Below, piece by piece: positions 17,106 through 24,652 of a stretch of DNA of 31,320 bases (position 1 is its first letter; every line of letters starts with the position of its first letter). The DNA is from JBBCJM01 sp037190175 (GTDB taxonomy: Bacteria; Pseudomonadota; Alphaproteobacteria; Rhodobacterales; Rhodobacteraceae), in the NCBI GenBank assembly GCA_037190175.1, contig JBBCJM010000238.1:1-31320 (forward strand), given 5' to 3'. The notes under the pieces are model-generated. The model was not told the DNA's origin, made no database searches, and saw only the letters and a list, made by a program, of their open reading frames with translations. Made by a program: the position numbers and the translations under genes.

Positions 17106-18554
17106 CTACCGCTTCTTCTTGCCGCGCTTCTCGCATTCCTCCTCGACCGCGCGCAGGAACTGCTTGTTGGCGGCGAAGGCGCTGACGATCTGTTTCTCCA
17201 GCTGCTCGGGGCTTTCGTTGCCGCTGGCCCCGCCCAGCACCTGGTCATAGACCTTGCCGGCCAGCTCCTTGCCGCTTTCGCCCAGCACCTTGTCGAAGAC
17301 CTCCTTCAGCTCCTTCTCGGTGGCCTTCTCGCCCAGCGATTTCAGCAGCTTGCCCTTGGCCGAGGAGGGCAGCGCCTTCATCAGCACCCCGCCGCCGAAC
17401 TCGCCCAGCCGCTCCAGCTTCTTGAAGGGGCCGGCGGTCACCACCTCCTTGGCGACGATCTGCACGAACTTGTCGACGGTCAGGCCCGTGGCGTTGGACT
17501 TGTAGGCCTTCAGCGTCTCCTTCATGACGCCTTCCAGGATGTCCTTCCCGTTGGCCTTGAAATAGGCGATCACCCACTGGCAGACCACCCGCTCGCTGGC
17601 CTTCTGGAAGAACTTGCCGCCCAGCTGCTTGGCCACCGCCGGGCCCAGCTTGGCGATGATCTTGTCGGCCGCGCCGCCCTTGATCAGCGCCCCGATCGAA
17701 CCGCCGATGAAGGCGTCCTTCAGCACGTTCATCGAGGCGTCGCCGAAGCCCTTGGAGGAACCGGCGATCCCCTTGCCCACCTCGTTGGCGATGGCCTCGA
17801 CCGCCGCCGGCCCCGCGCCCGCCACCACGCCCGCCGCCACCGCGCCCAGCCCGTAGGAGGCCGCCACCGGCGCCGCGATCACCCCCACCACCACGAAGGA
17901 GGTGTCGCGCACCAGCTCCAGCCCGGTGACCAGGCTTTCCCCGCCGTCGATGATGGCCGAGAGGTATTTCTTCATCGCCACGCGGGCGCGGGTGGCCTCT
18001 TCCGACGCCTTGGGGAAGACCAGCGCGAAGCCGCGCAGGTTGCCCGCGTCCAGCATCTTCTGCGCCGCCTCGACCGCCTTCTCGGCCGACTTGATCTGGC
18101 TTTCGGGGGGCAGGTTGACGCCCTTGTACGCCTCGATGCACCAGCCGACGATGTACTGGTCCGAGCGCAGCTTCTTCATGTCGTTGTAGAGGAAGCGCGC
18201 CTCGTCCACCGCGGCCTTCAGCTGCCGCATGGGCCCCTTGAACTCGCCCTTGACCTTTTCCACCAGCTTGCGGTGGTCGCCCTCGGTCAGCAGATAGACC
18301 TTGCCGTTGACGGTGACCTGCCATTTCGGCGGCTCCTGCGTGGCGGTCTTGCGCAGGATCTCCATCACCTTGTCGTCCAGCACGCCGGTGGGACGCAGGC
18401 CGCTCTCGATCTGGAACTGCTTCAGCGCGGCGACGGTCGACTTGTCGAAGGCGCCGCTCTCCGGCGCCCGGGTTTGCCGTGCCGCCTTGTTCAACAATTT
18501 TTGCGCTTCCAGAACGACCCCTGACGAGGTGTTCGGTTCGGCAAGCACGCCCAT
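17106..18554 (-). CDS. Unrecognised Lys-rich protein with N-terminal peptidoglycan-binding-like domain
   Basis: 482 residues. Residues about 13-70 resemble a PG_binding_1 fold (VLEAQKLLNKA, SGAFDKSTVAALKQFQIESGLRPTGVLDDKVMEIL). Residues about 95-130 and 155-200 are charged and helical. Residues 217-300 form a Gly/Ala-rich hydrophobic core (FVVVGVIAAPVAASYGLGAV, then GGSIGALIKGG) that could insert in a membrane. The remainder is Lys-rich helix ending EECEKRGKKKR. About 12% is lysine, unusual beside Arg-rich neighbours, although codons are host-like (AAG). No signal peptide. ATG 18554 follows AAAGGA with a 7-nt spacer; upstream in-frame codons are non-coding. A cell-wall-targeted or secretion-system cargo, or a pore-forming toxin, is possible, but I do not recognise the family and assign no function. 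Confidence 0.85.
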   Translation of the reverse strand: MGVLAEPNTSSGVVLEAQKLLNKAARQTRAPESGAFDKSTVAALKQFQIESGLRPTGVLDDKVMEILRKTATQEPPKWQVTVNGKVYLLTEGDHRKLVEKVKGEFKGPMRQLKAAVDEARFLYNDMKKLRSDQYIVGWCIEAYKGVNLPPESQIKSAEKAVEAAQKMLDAGNLRGFALVFPKASEEATRARVAMKKYLSAIIDGGESLVTGLELVRDTSFVVVGVIAAPVAASYGLGAVAAGVVAGAGPAAVEAIANEVGKGIAGSSKGFGDASMNVLKDAFIGGSIGALIKGGAADKIIAKLGPAVAKQLGGKFFQKASERVVCQWVIAYFKANGKDILEGVMKETLKAYKSNATGLTVDKFVQIVAKEVVTAGPFKKLERLGEFGGGVLMKALPSSAKGKLLKSLGEKATEKELKEVFDKVLGESGKELAGKVYDQVLGGASGNESPEQLEKQIVSAFAANKQFLRAVEEECEKRGKKKR

Positions 18555-18566
18555 CGGTCTATCCTT

Positions 18567-18586
18567 TTCCCGGCAAGTCCCGGGAA
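18567..18586 (-). other. 5' UTR hairpin before the peptidoglycan-binding-like gene
   Basis: TTCCCGG/CCGGGAA with a 6-nt loop. On the minus-strand transcript it ends directly at the AAAAGGA ribosome-binding site, so it could influence translation. No T-run, so probably not a terminator. Confidence 0.35.
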
Positions 18587-18614
18587 CGGGCAGGCCGGAA
18601 CATAACTGGGGTTG

Positions 18615-18643
18615 AGGATAACCACAGCCTTCCGCCCATGCAA
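18615..18643 (-). promoter_or_regulatory. Putative promoter of the peptidoglycan-binding-like gene
   Basis: Minus strand: TTGCAT (18643-18638), 17-bp spacer, TATCCT (18620-18615). Transcription would start near 18608, leaving a leader of about 54 nt that includes the hairpin at 18567-18586. Indicates expression independent of the upstream acylase gene. Confidence 0.5.
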
Positions 18644-18689
18644 CGCAGGAAAACCCTACCTCGCGCCGCGTCATGCCTGCGTTCGCGGG

Positions 18690-21158
18690 TCACGGCACCC
18701 CCCGCGGGTCGAGCCGCGTCACCCCCACCGCCGCGGCGCGGGCAAGGCCGGGGTCGAGCGACATCGGGATGTATTCGCCCCGCCGCCACAGCTCGCCCAG
18801 GTCGTCGTAATGGCGGCTGAGCGGGTGGCCCGACTGGCCGGTGGAGATGACGAAGACCGAACTGTCGGGGTCGGCGAAGTCGTAGACCCCGCGATAGCCG
18901 GCGCCGTGGACGTTGCGGAACGGCTCGGGGTCGCGGCCCGAGGTGCGGCCGCGCATCAGCGTGGTGTCGCCTCCGCTGGTCGATTGCCGGATGTTGACGA
19001 AATGGCGCACCACCGGCACCTGGCCCAGCACCGCGTGGTCCTGCGTGGCCTGGTGCGCATCGCCCCAGCGCCAGCTTTCGATGTTGTCGCCATAGCGTTC
19101 GCGCAGGCGCAGGAGCGCCTCGTCCAGCGCGATGCGGGCGATCTCGGTGCAGGTCTCGATGGCCGCGGACTGGATAATGTCGCACCATTTCCCGGCCCCG
19201 CCCTGGTCGCGGAACACCCGCTCGATGAAGACCGGATCGACATGGGTGTACTCTTCCGCCAACGGCCCCAGGTCGTCGCGGATCAGCCGCGCTTGCAGCG
19301 CGCGCAGCCAGGCCTCGGTGATCAGCGGCTCGGGCAGGTGCTCGTTCATCTCGCCGTTCCAGTCGGCCAGCAGCACCAGCGCCCGTTCGCGCAGCCGTTC
19401 CGGCGTGCCCTCGGGCGAGGGGGTGCCGGTGAACCACAAGTCCGCGCCGATCAGCGGCAGCAGCGCCCGCGCGGTGGGGCTGACGGTATCGAGCTGCGCC
19501 TCGATGAAGCTTTCCCGGGTATGCACCTCGCGCGTGGCCATCAGGGTCAGCCAGCGGCGGATGCGGTGGGTGTCGCCCCAGAGGAAGGACTGGTGCGTGG
19601 GGAAGGGGGCGTCGACCGTCTTGTTGTTGGTGTTGCCGAGGAGGCCCGAGTCGGGGTCGACCACCCGCAGGTTGTCCTCATAGGGGAACATCCCCTGCCA
19701 GCGGTTCGCCGCCACCGCACCCAGCGCGGGCATCCGCCCCTGGGTCTGGTGGCCGGGGTCGCGGCGGGGGAGGGCGCCTATCACCTGCATCGCCACGCCT
19801 TCGGCATCGGCCAGCATCAGGTTCTGCGCCGGCGCGATGTAGAGCCGCCCGGCCTCCAGCGCCTCGGCCACGGTCTGCGACTTCATCAGCCGGATCGCCG
19901 CAGTCATCGAGGTGTCGGCGGAGCCGAGCGCGGTCCAGGACAGCGCCGCCACATGGCCCTCGGGCGTGACGGTGGCGAGGTCGTAGTGGCTGCCGGGCAG
20001 CACGGGGCCGTTGTCGGACCACCGCAGGGTGACGGTGATCGGATCGGCCCCGGCCACGGTGATGATCGAGCGGCGGGTCTCGAACGCCTTCCAGCCCTCC
20101 GGCGTCTCGTATTCCTCGGGGTTCTGGGGGTTCAGGCGTTCGATGAACAGGTCCTGGTCGTCGACATAGGCCGTGGTCAGCCCCCAGCCCAGCGCGTCGG
20201 ACCGCCCGGTCAGCACCGCGGGCATCCCCGGGATGGTGCCGCCGATCACGCCGCCCGATTGCAGTTCCAGCCGCGCCAGATACCAGATCGAGGGGGCCGA
20301 GAAGCCCAGGTGCGGGTCGTTGGCCAGCAGCGTGCCGCCGGCGGCCGAGCGGCGGGGGGCGGCGGCGAAGGCGTTGGAGGCGCCGGCGAAGGGCAGCGCG
20401 CGCACCGGGTTCAGCGGGTCCAGCGCCGCCTGGCGCGAGGGCAGGCCGGGGATCACGCCCGGCATCAGTTCGCCATAGCGGGGCAGGGCGGTGACCGCCT
20501 CGTTCGGGTCGTCGGGCAGGATGTCGGCCAGCCGGGCGGGCGAGAGCACCATCGAGGTGCGGGCGCGCAGCACCTCGGCCTCCAGATGGCTGGAAAGCTG
20601 CAGCGCCATCAGCTTGATGATCGCGATGCTGTCGGCCGGGGCCCAGGCGGCGATCTCGTTCGAGAACAGGAAGAACTCGGGCGCCCCCCGTCCCCGCGCG
20701 CCCACGTTCACCTGGTTGATCCAGGCGTTGACTCCCCGGGCATAGGCATCCAGCGCGCGCCGCGTGGGCTCGTCCTGCGCCTCCACCGAGGCCAGCGCCT
20801 GGTTGTAGAGGTCGAACCGGCGCAGAAGCTCGTCGATCGTCACGGTGCGGGGGCCGAACACCTCGGACAGCCGCCCCTGCGCGGTGCGGCGCAGCATGGT
20901 CATCTGCCACAGCCGGTCCTGCGCATGGACGAAGCCCAGGCCGAAGAACACGTCCTCGTCCGTCTGCCCGAAGATGTGGGGGATGTTGTTGTTGTTGCGC
21001 ACGATCTCGACCGGAGCCGAGAGGCCGGGCAGGGTGAAGGTCTCGTTGTAGTCGGGCAGCGAGCGGGACAGGAAATAATAGAGGATCGCCAGCGCCAGCG
21101 CCGCCAGCGCCACCCCGCCCAGGAAGATGCGCAAGAGCCAGCGGAAGAGCGTGAGCAT
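18690..21158 (-). CDS. Penicillin acylase family protein, membrane-anchored
   Basis: 822-residue N-terminal-nucleophile hydrolase of the penicillin amidase family (penicillin/cephalosporin acylases, AHL acylases), which cleave amide bonds after self-processing into alpha and beta subunits. One hydrophobic segment at about 6-30 (after MLTLFRWLLR) is an uncleaved-type signal anchor, placing the enzyme in the periplasm. Family blocks: NNNNIPHIFGQTDEDVFFGLGFVHAQDRLWQM (alpha chain), PFAGASNAFAAAP with predicted nucleophile Ser261, LLANDPHLGFSAPSIWYLARL, DALGWGLTTAYVDDQDLF, GLLGNTNNKT. Residue -1 is Ala, where many relatives have Gly. C-terminal GHPLSRHYDDLGELWRRGEY is also typical. Substrate unknown. 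Divergent from the dehydrogenase gene at 21249. Confidence 0.93.
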   Translation of the reverse strand: MLTLFRWLLRIFLGGVALAALALAILYYFLSRSLPDYNETFTLPGLSAPVEIVRNNNNIPHIFGQTDEDVFFGLGFVHAQDRLWQMTMLRRTAQGRLSEVFGPRTVTIDELLRRFDLYNQALASVEAQDEPTRRALDAYARGVNAWINQVNVGARGRGAPEFFLFSNEIAAWAPADSIAIIKLMALQLSSHLEAEVLRARTSMVLSPARLADILPDDPNEAVTALPRYGELMPGVIPGLPSRQAALDPLNPVRALPFAGASNAFAAAPRRSAAGGTLLANDPHLGFSAPSIWYLARLELQSGGVIGGTIPGMPAVLTGRSDALGWGLTTAYVDDQDLFIERLNPQNPEEYETPEGWKAFETRRSIITVAGADPITVTLRWSDNGPVLPGSHYDLATVTPEGHVAALSWTALGSADTSMTAAIRLMKSQTVAEALEAGRLYIAPAQNLMLADAEGVAMQVIGALPRRDPGHQTQGRMPALGAVAANRWQGMFPYEDNLRVVDPDSGLLGNTNNKTVDAPFPTHQSFLWGDTHRIRRWLTLMATREVHTRESFIEAQLDTVSPTARALLPLIGADLWFTGTPSPEGTPERLRERALVLLADWNGEMNEHLPEPLITEAWLRALQARLIRDDLGPLAEEYTHVDPVFIERVFRDQGGAGKWCDIIQSAAIETCTEIARIALDEALLRLRERYGDNIESWRWGDAHQATQDHAVLGQVPVVRHFVNIRQSTSGGDTTLMRGRTSGRDPEPFRNVHGAGYRGVYDFADPDSSVFVISTGQSGHPLSRHYDDLGELWRRGEYIPMSLDPGLARAAAVGVTRLDPRGVP

Positions 21159-21181
21159 GGCGGCCTCGGGGATGGGCGGGG

Positions 21182-21209
21182 TTGACGGGGGCGGTCGGTC
21201 GGATACCTA
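21182..21209 (+). promoter_or_regulatory. Putative promoter of the dehydrogenase gene
   Basis: TTGACG (21182-21187), 16-bp spacer, TACCTA (21204-21209), with the start codon 40 bp downstream. Good -35, weak -10. It shares its -10 region with the divergent acylase promoter. Confidence 0.4.
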
Positions 21210-21232
21210 GGACATCGGGGCGCAACGCGCAA
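21204..21232 (-). promoter_or_regulatory. Putative promoter of the penicillin acylase gene
   Basis: Minus strand: TTGCGC (21232-21227), 17-bp spacer, TAGGTA (21209-21204). Moderate match. It overlaps the divergent plus-strand promoter around the CCTAGG palindrome. Confidence 0.4.
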
Positions 21233-21248
21233 TTCGGGGGGTAGGGCG

Positions 21249-22115
21249 ATGGCGAAGGTAGCTTTCCTGGGGCTGGGGGTGATGGGTTTCCCGATGGCGG
21301 GGCACCTGAGCGCCAAGGGGCATGAGGTCACCGTCTACAACCGCACGGCCGCCAAGGCCGCGGCCTGGGTGGAAAAGCACGGCGGCCGGTCGGCGGCGAC
21401 CCCGCGCGAGGCCGCGGCGGGGCAGGAGTTCGTGCTGGCCTGCGTGGGCAACGACGACGACCTGCGTTCGGTCTGCCTGGGCGAGGACGGCGCCTTCGCC
21501 GGAATGGACAGCGGCGCGGTCTTCGTGGACCATACCACGGTCTCGGCGCAGGTGACGCGGGAACTGGCGGCGGTGGCGGCGGAGCAGGGGCTGGGCTACG
21601 TGGACGCGCCGGTCTCGGGCGGGCAGGCGGGGGCCGAGAACGGGGTGCTGTCGGTGATGTGCGGCGGTGCGCAGGCCGACTATGCCCGCGCCGAGCCGGT
21701 GATCGCCGCCTATGCCCGGATCTGCCGCCGGCTGGGCGAGGCCGGGTCCGGCCAGATCGCCAAGATGATGAACCAGATCTGCATCGCCGGGCTGGTGCAG
21801 GGCCTGTCGGAGGCTCTGGCCTTCGGCGCCAAGGCCGGGATGGACGGCCGCGCGGTGGTGGAAGTCATCAGCCAGGGCGCCGCGGGGTCGTGGCAGATGG
21901 CCAACCGCCACGCCACCATGCTGGACGACAAGTTCGACTTCGGCTTCGCGGTGGACTGGATGCGCAAGGACCTGGGCATCTGCCTGGACACCGCGCGCGA
22001 GGTGGGCGCCAGCCTGCCGGTGACCGCGCTGGTCGACCAGTTCTATGCCGAGATCCAGAGCAAGGGCGGGGGGCGGTGGGACACCTCCTCGCTGATCCGG
22101 CGGCTGCCGCGGTAG
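21249..22115 (+). CDS. NAD(P)-dependent beta-hydroxyacid dehydrogenase (3-hydroxyisobutyrate dehydrogenase family)
   Basis: 288 residues, typical length. N-terminal Rossmann domain: FLGLGVMGFPMAGHL with GLGVMG at 8-13, then VYNRT, whose Asn31-Arg32 after beta-2 suggests NADP preference. Substrate block YVDAPVSGGQAGAENGVLSVMCGG, catalytic-lysine block GSGQIAKMMNQICIAGLVQGLSEAL, and an all-helical C-terminal domain with FAVDWMRKDLGICLDTARE. The family includes 3-hydroxyisobutyrate dehydrogenase, tartronate semialdehyde reductase and succinic semialdehyde/glyoxylate reductases; nothing here fixes the substrate. A clear rho-independent-type terminator follows at 22167-22197. Confidence 0.92.
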   Translation: MAKVAFLGLGVMGFPMAGHLSAKGHEVTVYNRTAAKAAAWVEKHGGRSAATPREAAAGQEFVLACVGNDDDLRSVCLGEDGAFAGMDSGAVFVDHTTVSAQVTRELAAVAAEQGLGYVDAPVSGGQAGAENGVLSVMCGGAQADYARAEPVIAAYARICRRLGEAGSGQIAKMMNQICIAGLVQGLSEALAFGAKAGMDGRAVVEVISQGAAGSWQMANRHATMLDDKFDFGFAVDWMRKDLGICLDTAREVGASLPVTALVDQFYAEIQSKGGGRWDTSSLIRRLPR

Positions 22116-22166
22116 GATTTTCCCCGACGTAAACTCGGGACTTGAACGGTGGTGCCCGCAGGCGCA

Positions 22167-22197
22167 GGATCGCCCGGCGGACGCGATCCGCTTTTTT
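22167..22197 (+). terminator. Rho-independent terminator of the dehydrogenase gene
   Basis: GGATCGC/GCGATCC stem (7 bp, 9-nt loop) followed by GC and six T (22192-22197). It lies only 18 bp before the next start codon at 22216, so it could also work as an attenuator for that gene. Confidence 0.7.
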
Positions 22198-22215
22198 CAG
22201 GCATGGAACCATTCA

Positions 22216-22692
22216 ATGACCGATACGACTTCTTCCGCCGGGCTTGGCCGGCCCCTGCTGATCTTCACCTTCTGGCTCGTGCTGTTGCAGGGGATCATCA
22301 TCGGTATCGAGACGCTGATCCCCGACTTCACCCTGCCGGGAGCGCTGAACGTGGTGGTGCTCTATTTCGCCAGCTACTTCGGCGGGCGCAGCTTCGGCAA
22401 GGCGGCCGGGCGGGCGATGACGGGGGGCGAGGGCTTCCGCTTCGGCCTCGTGGCGCTGGCGGTCTCGCTGGCGATCGGGGCGGTGGTGATCACCCTGCTG
22501 TTCCGTCAGGCCGGAGTGCCGCTGACGATGGACAACCTGCAGCTGGTGCTGGCGCAGGGCGAGCGCGACCTGGTGCCCTGGCTGTGGCCGATCCTGGCCG
22601 TGGCGACCGTCATCACCGTGGCGGTCGCCGCCGGGGGCGCGGTTGCGGGCGCCAAGCGGGCCACGCGCGACCTGGCGGGCAGCCCCGGCTGA
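22216..22692 (+). CDS. Small four-helix membrane protein, ABZJ_00895-like
   Basis: 158-residue integral membrane protein of unknown function. Four hydrophobic segments are visible: about 14-34 (LLIFTFWLVLLQGIIIGI), 40-56 (PGALNVVVLYFASYFGG), 76-97 (LVALAVSLAIGAVVITLLF) and 117-145 (LVPWLWPILAVATVITVAVAAGGAVAG), with the conserved-looking loop GGRSFGKAAGRAMTGGEGFRFG between the second and third. The layout resembles the ABZJ_00895 family of uncharacterised proteins. Start ATG 22216 has only a weak Shine-Dalgarno (CAGG). The gene is squeezed between a terminator and the rpsB promoter, so it is probably a small independent unit. Confidence 0.75.
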   Translation: MTDTTSSAGLGRPLLIFTFWLVLLQGIIIGIETLIPDFTLPGALNVVVLYFASYFGGRSFGKAAGRAMTGGEGFRFGLVALAVSLAIGAVVITLLFRQAGVPLTMDNLQLVLAQGERDLVPWLWPILAVATVITVAVAAGGAVAGAKRATRDLAGSPG

Positions 22693-22700
22693 ACCCGCCC

Positions 22701-22729
22701 TTGCGCCCCGCGCGCGCCTCGTGTAAGGG
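22701..22729 (+). promoter_or_regulatory. Promoter of rpsB-tsf
   Basis: TTGCGC (22701-22706), 17-bp spacer, TAAGGG (22724-22729), predicting a start near 22736 and a leader of about 110 nt before rpsB. Confidence 0.6.
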
Positions 22730-22743
22730 GCGCGCACTTCACA

Positions 22744-22818
22744 GGCAGGGACTGGGTTGCCCGGGGGAGACATCCCCGGCGATCCGCCGGTTGGGGGGAG
22801 ACCCCTGAGACCCCTGCC
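22744..22818 (+). promoter_or_regulatory. Structured rpsB leader, candidate autoregulatory element
   Basis: A long-range 7-bp stem, GGCAGGG (22744-22750) with CCCTGCC (22812-22818), encloses smaller hairpins: CCGGGG/CCCCGG (22761-22779), CCGGC/GCCGG (22776-22790) and GGGG/CCCC (22795-22805). The first two share bases and are mutually exclusive. The ribosome-binding site follows at 22831. S2-mediated control of rpsB leaders is known in other bacteria; its use here is inferred. Confidence 0.45.
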
Positions 22819-22846
22819 GAGGCGCAAACCGGAAAGGATACGGACC

Positions 22847-23602
22847 ATGGCGCTGCCCGAATTTTCCATGCGTCAGCTCTTGGAAGCTGGCGTTCACTAC
22901 GGCCACCAGACCCAGCGGTGGAACCCGAAGATGGGCGAGTACATCTACGGCGACCGCAACGGCATCCACATCATCGACCTGACGCAGACCGTCCCGCTCT
23001 TGGACCAGGCGCTGAAGGTGGTGCGCGACACCGTGGCCAAGGGCGGCCGCATCCTCTTCGTCGGCACCAAGCGGCAGGCGCAGAAGGCCGTCGCCGAGGC
23101 GGCCGAGAAATGTGCGCAATACTACATGAACCACCGCTGGCTGGGCGGCACGCTGACCAACTGGAAGACGGTCAGCCAGTCGATCAACCGGCTGAAGCAG
23201 ATCGACGCGGTGCTGGCCGAGGGCGCCGAGGGCCTGACCAAGAAGGAACGGCTGAACATGGAGCGCGAGCAGTCCAAGCTGCAAGCTTCGCTCGGTGGGA
23301 TCCGCGAGATGGGCGGCACGCCGGACCTGCTGTTCGTGATCGACGTGGGCAAGGAGGATCTGGCGATCCTGGAGGCACAGAAGCTGGGCATCCCGGTGGT
23401 AGCGGTGGTGGACACCAACTGCTCGCCCAAGGGCGTGAGCCACATCATCCCCGGCAACGACGACGCCGCCCGCGCCATCGCGCTCTACTGCGATCTGGTC
23501 AGCCGCGCCGCGCTGGAGGGGATGTCGGCCCAGCTGGGCGCCGCGGGCGTGGACCTGGGCGCGCTGGACGCCGCCCCGGCCGAGGAAACGCTGGAAGCCT
23601 GA
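22847..23602 (+). CDS. rpsB: 30S ribosomal protein S2
   Basis: Small-subunit ribosomal protein S2, 251 residues. Strongly conserved: MALPEFSMRQLLEAGVHYGHQTQRWNPKM, then YIYGDRNGIHIIDLTQT, FVGTKRQAQKAVAEAA, YYMNHRWLGGTLTNWKTVSQSI, and the C-terminal IPVVAVVDTNCSPKGVSHIIPGNDDAARAIALYCDL. ATG 22847 follows GGAAAGGA with an 8-nt spacer; the longer in-frame frame from 22757 runs through the leader. It has its own promoter and a structured leader and is cotranscribed with tsf 93 bp downstream, the standard rpsB-tsf order. Confidence 0.98.
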   Translation: MALPEFSMRQLLEAGVHYGHQTQRWNPKMGEYIYGDRNGIHIIDLTQTVPLLDQALKVVRDTVAKGGRILFVGTKRQAQKAVAEAAEKCAQYYMNHRWLGGTLTNWKTVSQSINRLKQIDAVLAEGAEGLTKKERLNMEREQSKLQASLGGIREMGGTPDLLFVIDVGKEDLAILEAQKLGIPVVAVVDTNCSPKGVSHIIPGNDDAARAIALYCDLVSRAALEGMSAQLGAAGVDLGALDAAPAEETLEA

Positions 23603-23609
23603 GGCGGAT

Positions 23610-23670
23610 GGCCCGGCCTTTGGGCCCGGGCCGTCGCACCTCTGTCACGCGGCGGGGATAGCCCCGCCGC
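23610..23670 (+). other. Two hairpins between rpsB and tsf
   Basis: Stem GGCCCGG/CCGGGCC (23610-23632, 9-nt loop) and stem GCGGCGGGG/CCCCGCCGC (23649-23670, loop ATAG, 9 perfect pairs). No T-run follows either, so they may be processing, stability or attenuation elements rather than terminators. Confidence 0.45.
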
Positions 23671-23695
23671 CGTTCCGCTTGATCAGGAGAGACCG

Positions 23696-24568
23696 ATGAC
23701 GATCACCGCCCAGATGGTGAAGGAACTGCGCGAATCGACCGGCGCAGGGATGATGGACGCCAAGAAGGCGCTGACCGAGACCGCCGGCGACATGGAGGCG
23801 GCGGTCGACTGGCTGCGCACCAAGGGCCTGGCCAAGGCCGCCAAGAAGGCCGGCCGGGTGGCGGCCGAGGGGCTGGTGGGCGTGGCTGTCTCCGGCGGCC
23901 ATGGCGTGGCGGTCGAGGTGAACTCGGAAACCGACTTCGTGGCCAGGAACGCCGACTTCCAGGCGTTGGTGCGCGGGATCACCTCGGCGGCGCTGGGGGC
24001 CTCGGATCTCGAGGCGCTGAAGGCGGCCGACCTGGGCGGCCAGTCGGTGGAGACCGCGCTGACCGCGGCCATCGCCACCATCGGCGAGAACATGACCCTG
24101 CGCCGGATGGCCGCGGTCTCGGGCGACAGCGTGGCGGCCTATGTGCACAACGCCGCCGCCGAGGGGCTGGGCAGGATCGGCGTGCTGGTGGCGCTGAAGG
24201 GCACCGACAACGGCATCGGCAAGCAGATCGCCATGCATATCGCCGCGACCTCGCCGCTCTCGCTCTCCGAGGCCACGCTGGACCCGGCGGTGGTGGAGCG
24301 CGAGCGCACGGTGCAGACCCAGAAGGCGCTGGAGGAGAACGCGGCCTCGGCCAAGCCCAAGCCCGAGGCGGTGATCCAGAACAACATCATCCCCGGCCGG
24401 ATGAAGAAGTTCCTGTCCGAGGTCACCCTGCTGGGCCAGCCCTTCGTCATCAACCCCGACATCACCGTGGCCCAGGCCGCGCAGGAGGCGGGGGTCGAGA
24501 TCACCGGATTCGTCCGGGTGGCCGTGGGCGAGGGCATAGAGAAAGAAAAGGAAGATTCCGCGGCGTAG
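23696..24568 (+). CDS. tsf: Translation elongation factor Ts
   Basis: Nucleotide exchange factor for EF-Tu. 290 residues: N-terminal UBA-like domain (ITAQMVKELRESTGAGMMDAKKALTETAGDMEAAVDWLR), the exchange motif SETDFVARN that enters EF-Tu, NMTLRRMAAVSGDSVAAYVHN, the dimerisation core with LKGTDNGIGKQIAMHIAA, and PFVINPDITVAQA near the end. ATG 23696 has AGGAG 7 nt upstream. Partner of rpsB in the same transcript, which ends at the strong terminator 24612-24652. Composition and length are normal. Confidence 0.98.
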   Translation: MTITAQMVKELRESTGAGMMDAKKALTETAGDMEAAVDWLRTKGLAKAAKKAGRVAAEGLVGVAVSGGHGVAVEVNSETDFVARNADFQALVRGITSAALGASDLEALKAADLGGQSVETALTAAIATIGENMTLRRMAAVSGDSVAAYVHNAAAEGLGRIGVLVALKGTDNGIGKQIAMHIAATSPLSLSEATLDPAVVERERTVQTQKALEENAASAKPKPEAVIQNNIIPGRMKKFLSEVTLLGQPFVINPDITVAQAAQEAGVEITGFVRVAVGEGIEKEKEDSAA

Positions 24569-24611
24569 GTCGCGAAGATGACCCAGGGCTGACGCTCCGG
24601 CGTCTGTCGGC

Positions 24612-24652
24612 AAGGGCCGGCGGGGTTGGCGCCCCGCCGGCCCTTTGCTTTT
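24612..24652 (+). terminator. Strong rho-independent terminator of rpsB-tsf
   Basis: 14-bp perfect stem AAGGGCCGGCGGGG (24612-24625) with CCCCGCCGGCCCTT (24632-24645), 6-nt loop, followed by TGCTTTT. About 44 bp after the tsf stop. Confidence 0.88.

Noticed and set aside
18555..18674. 40-codon extension of the peptidoglycan-binding-like protein
   Set aside because: It runs through the putative promoter and leader; the ATG at 18554 has a good ribosome-binding site.
18612..21185. 857-codon plus-strand frame opposite the penicillin acylase
   Set aside because: Shadow of a recognised gene; low-complexity Gly/Arg/His/Gln translation.
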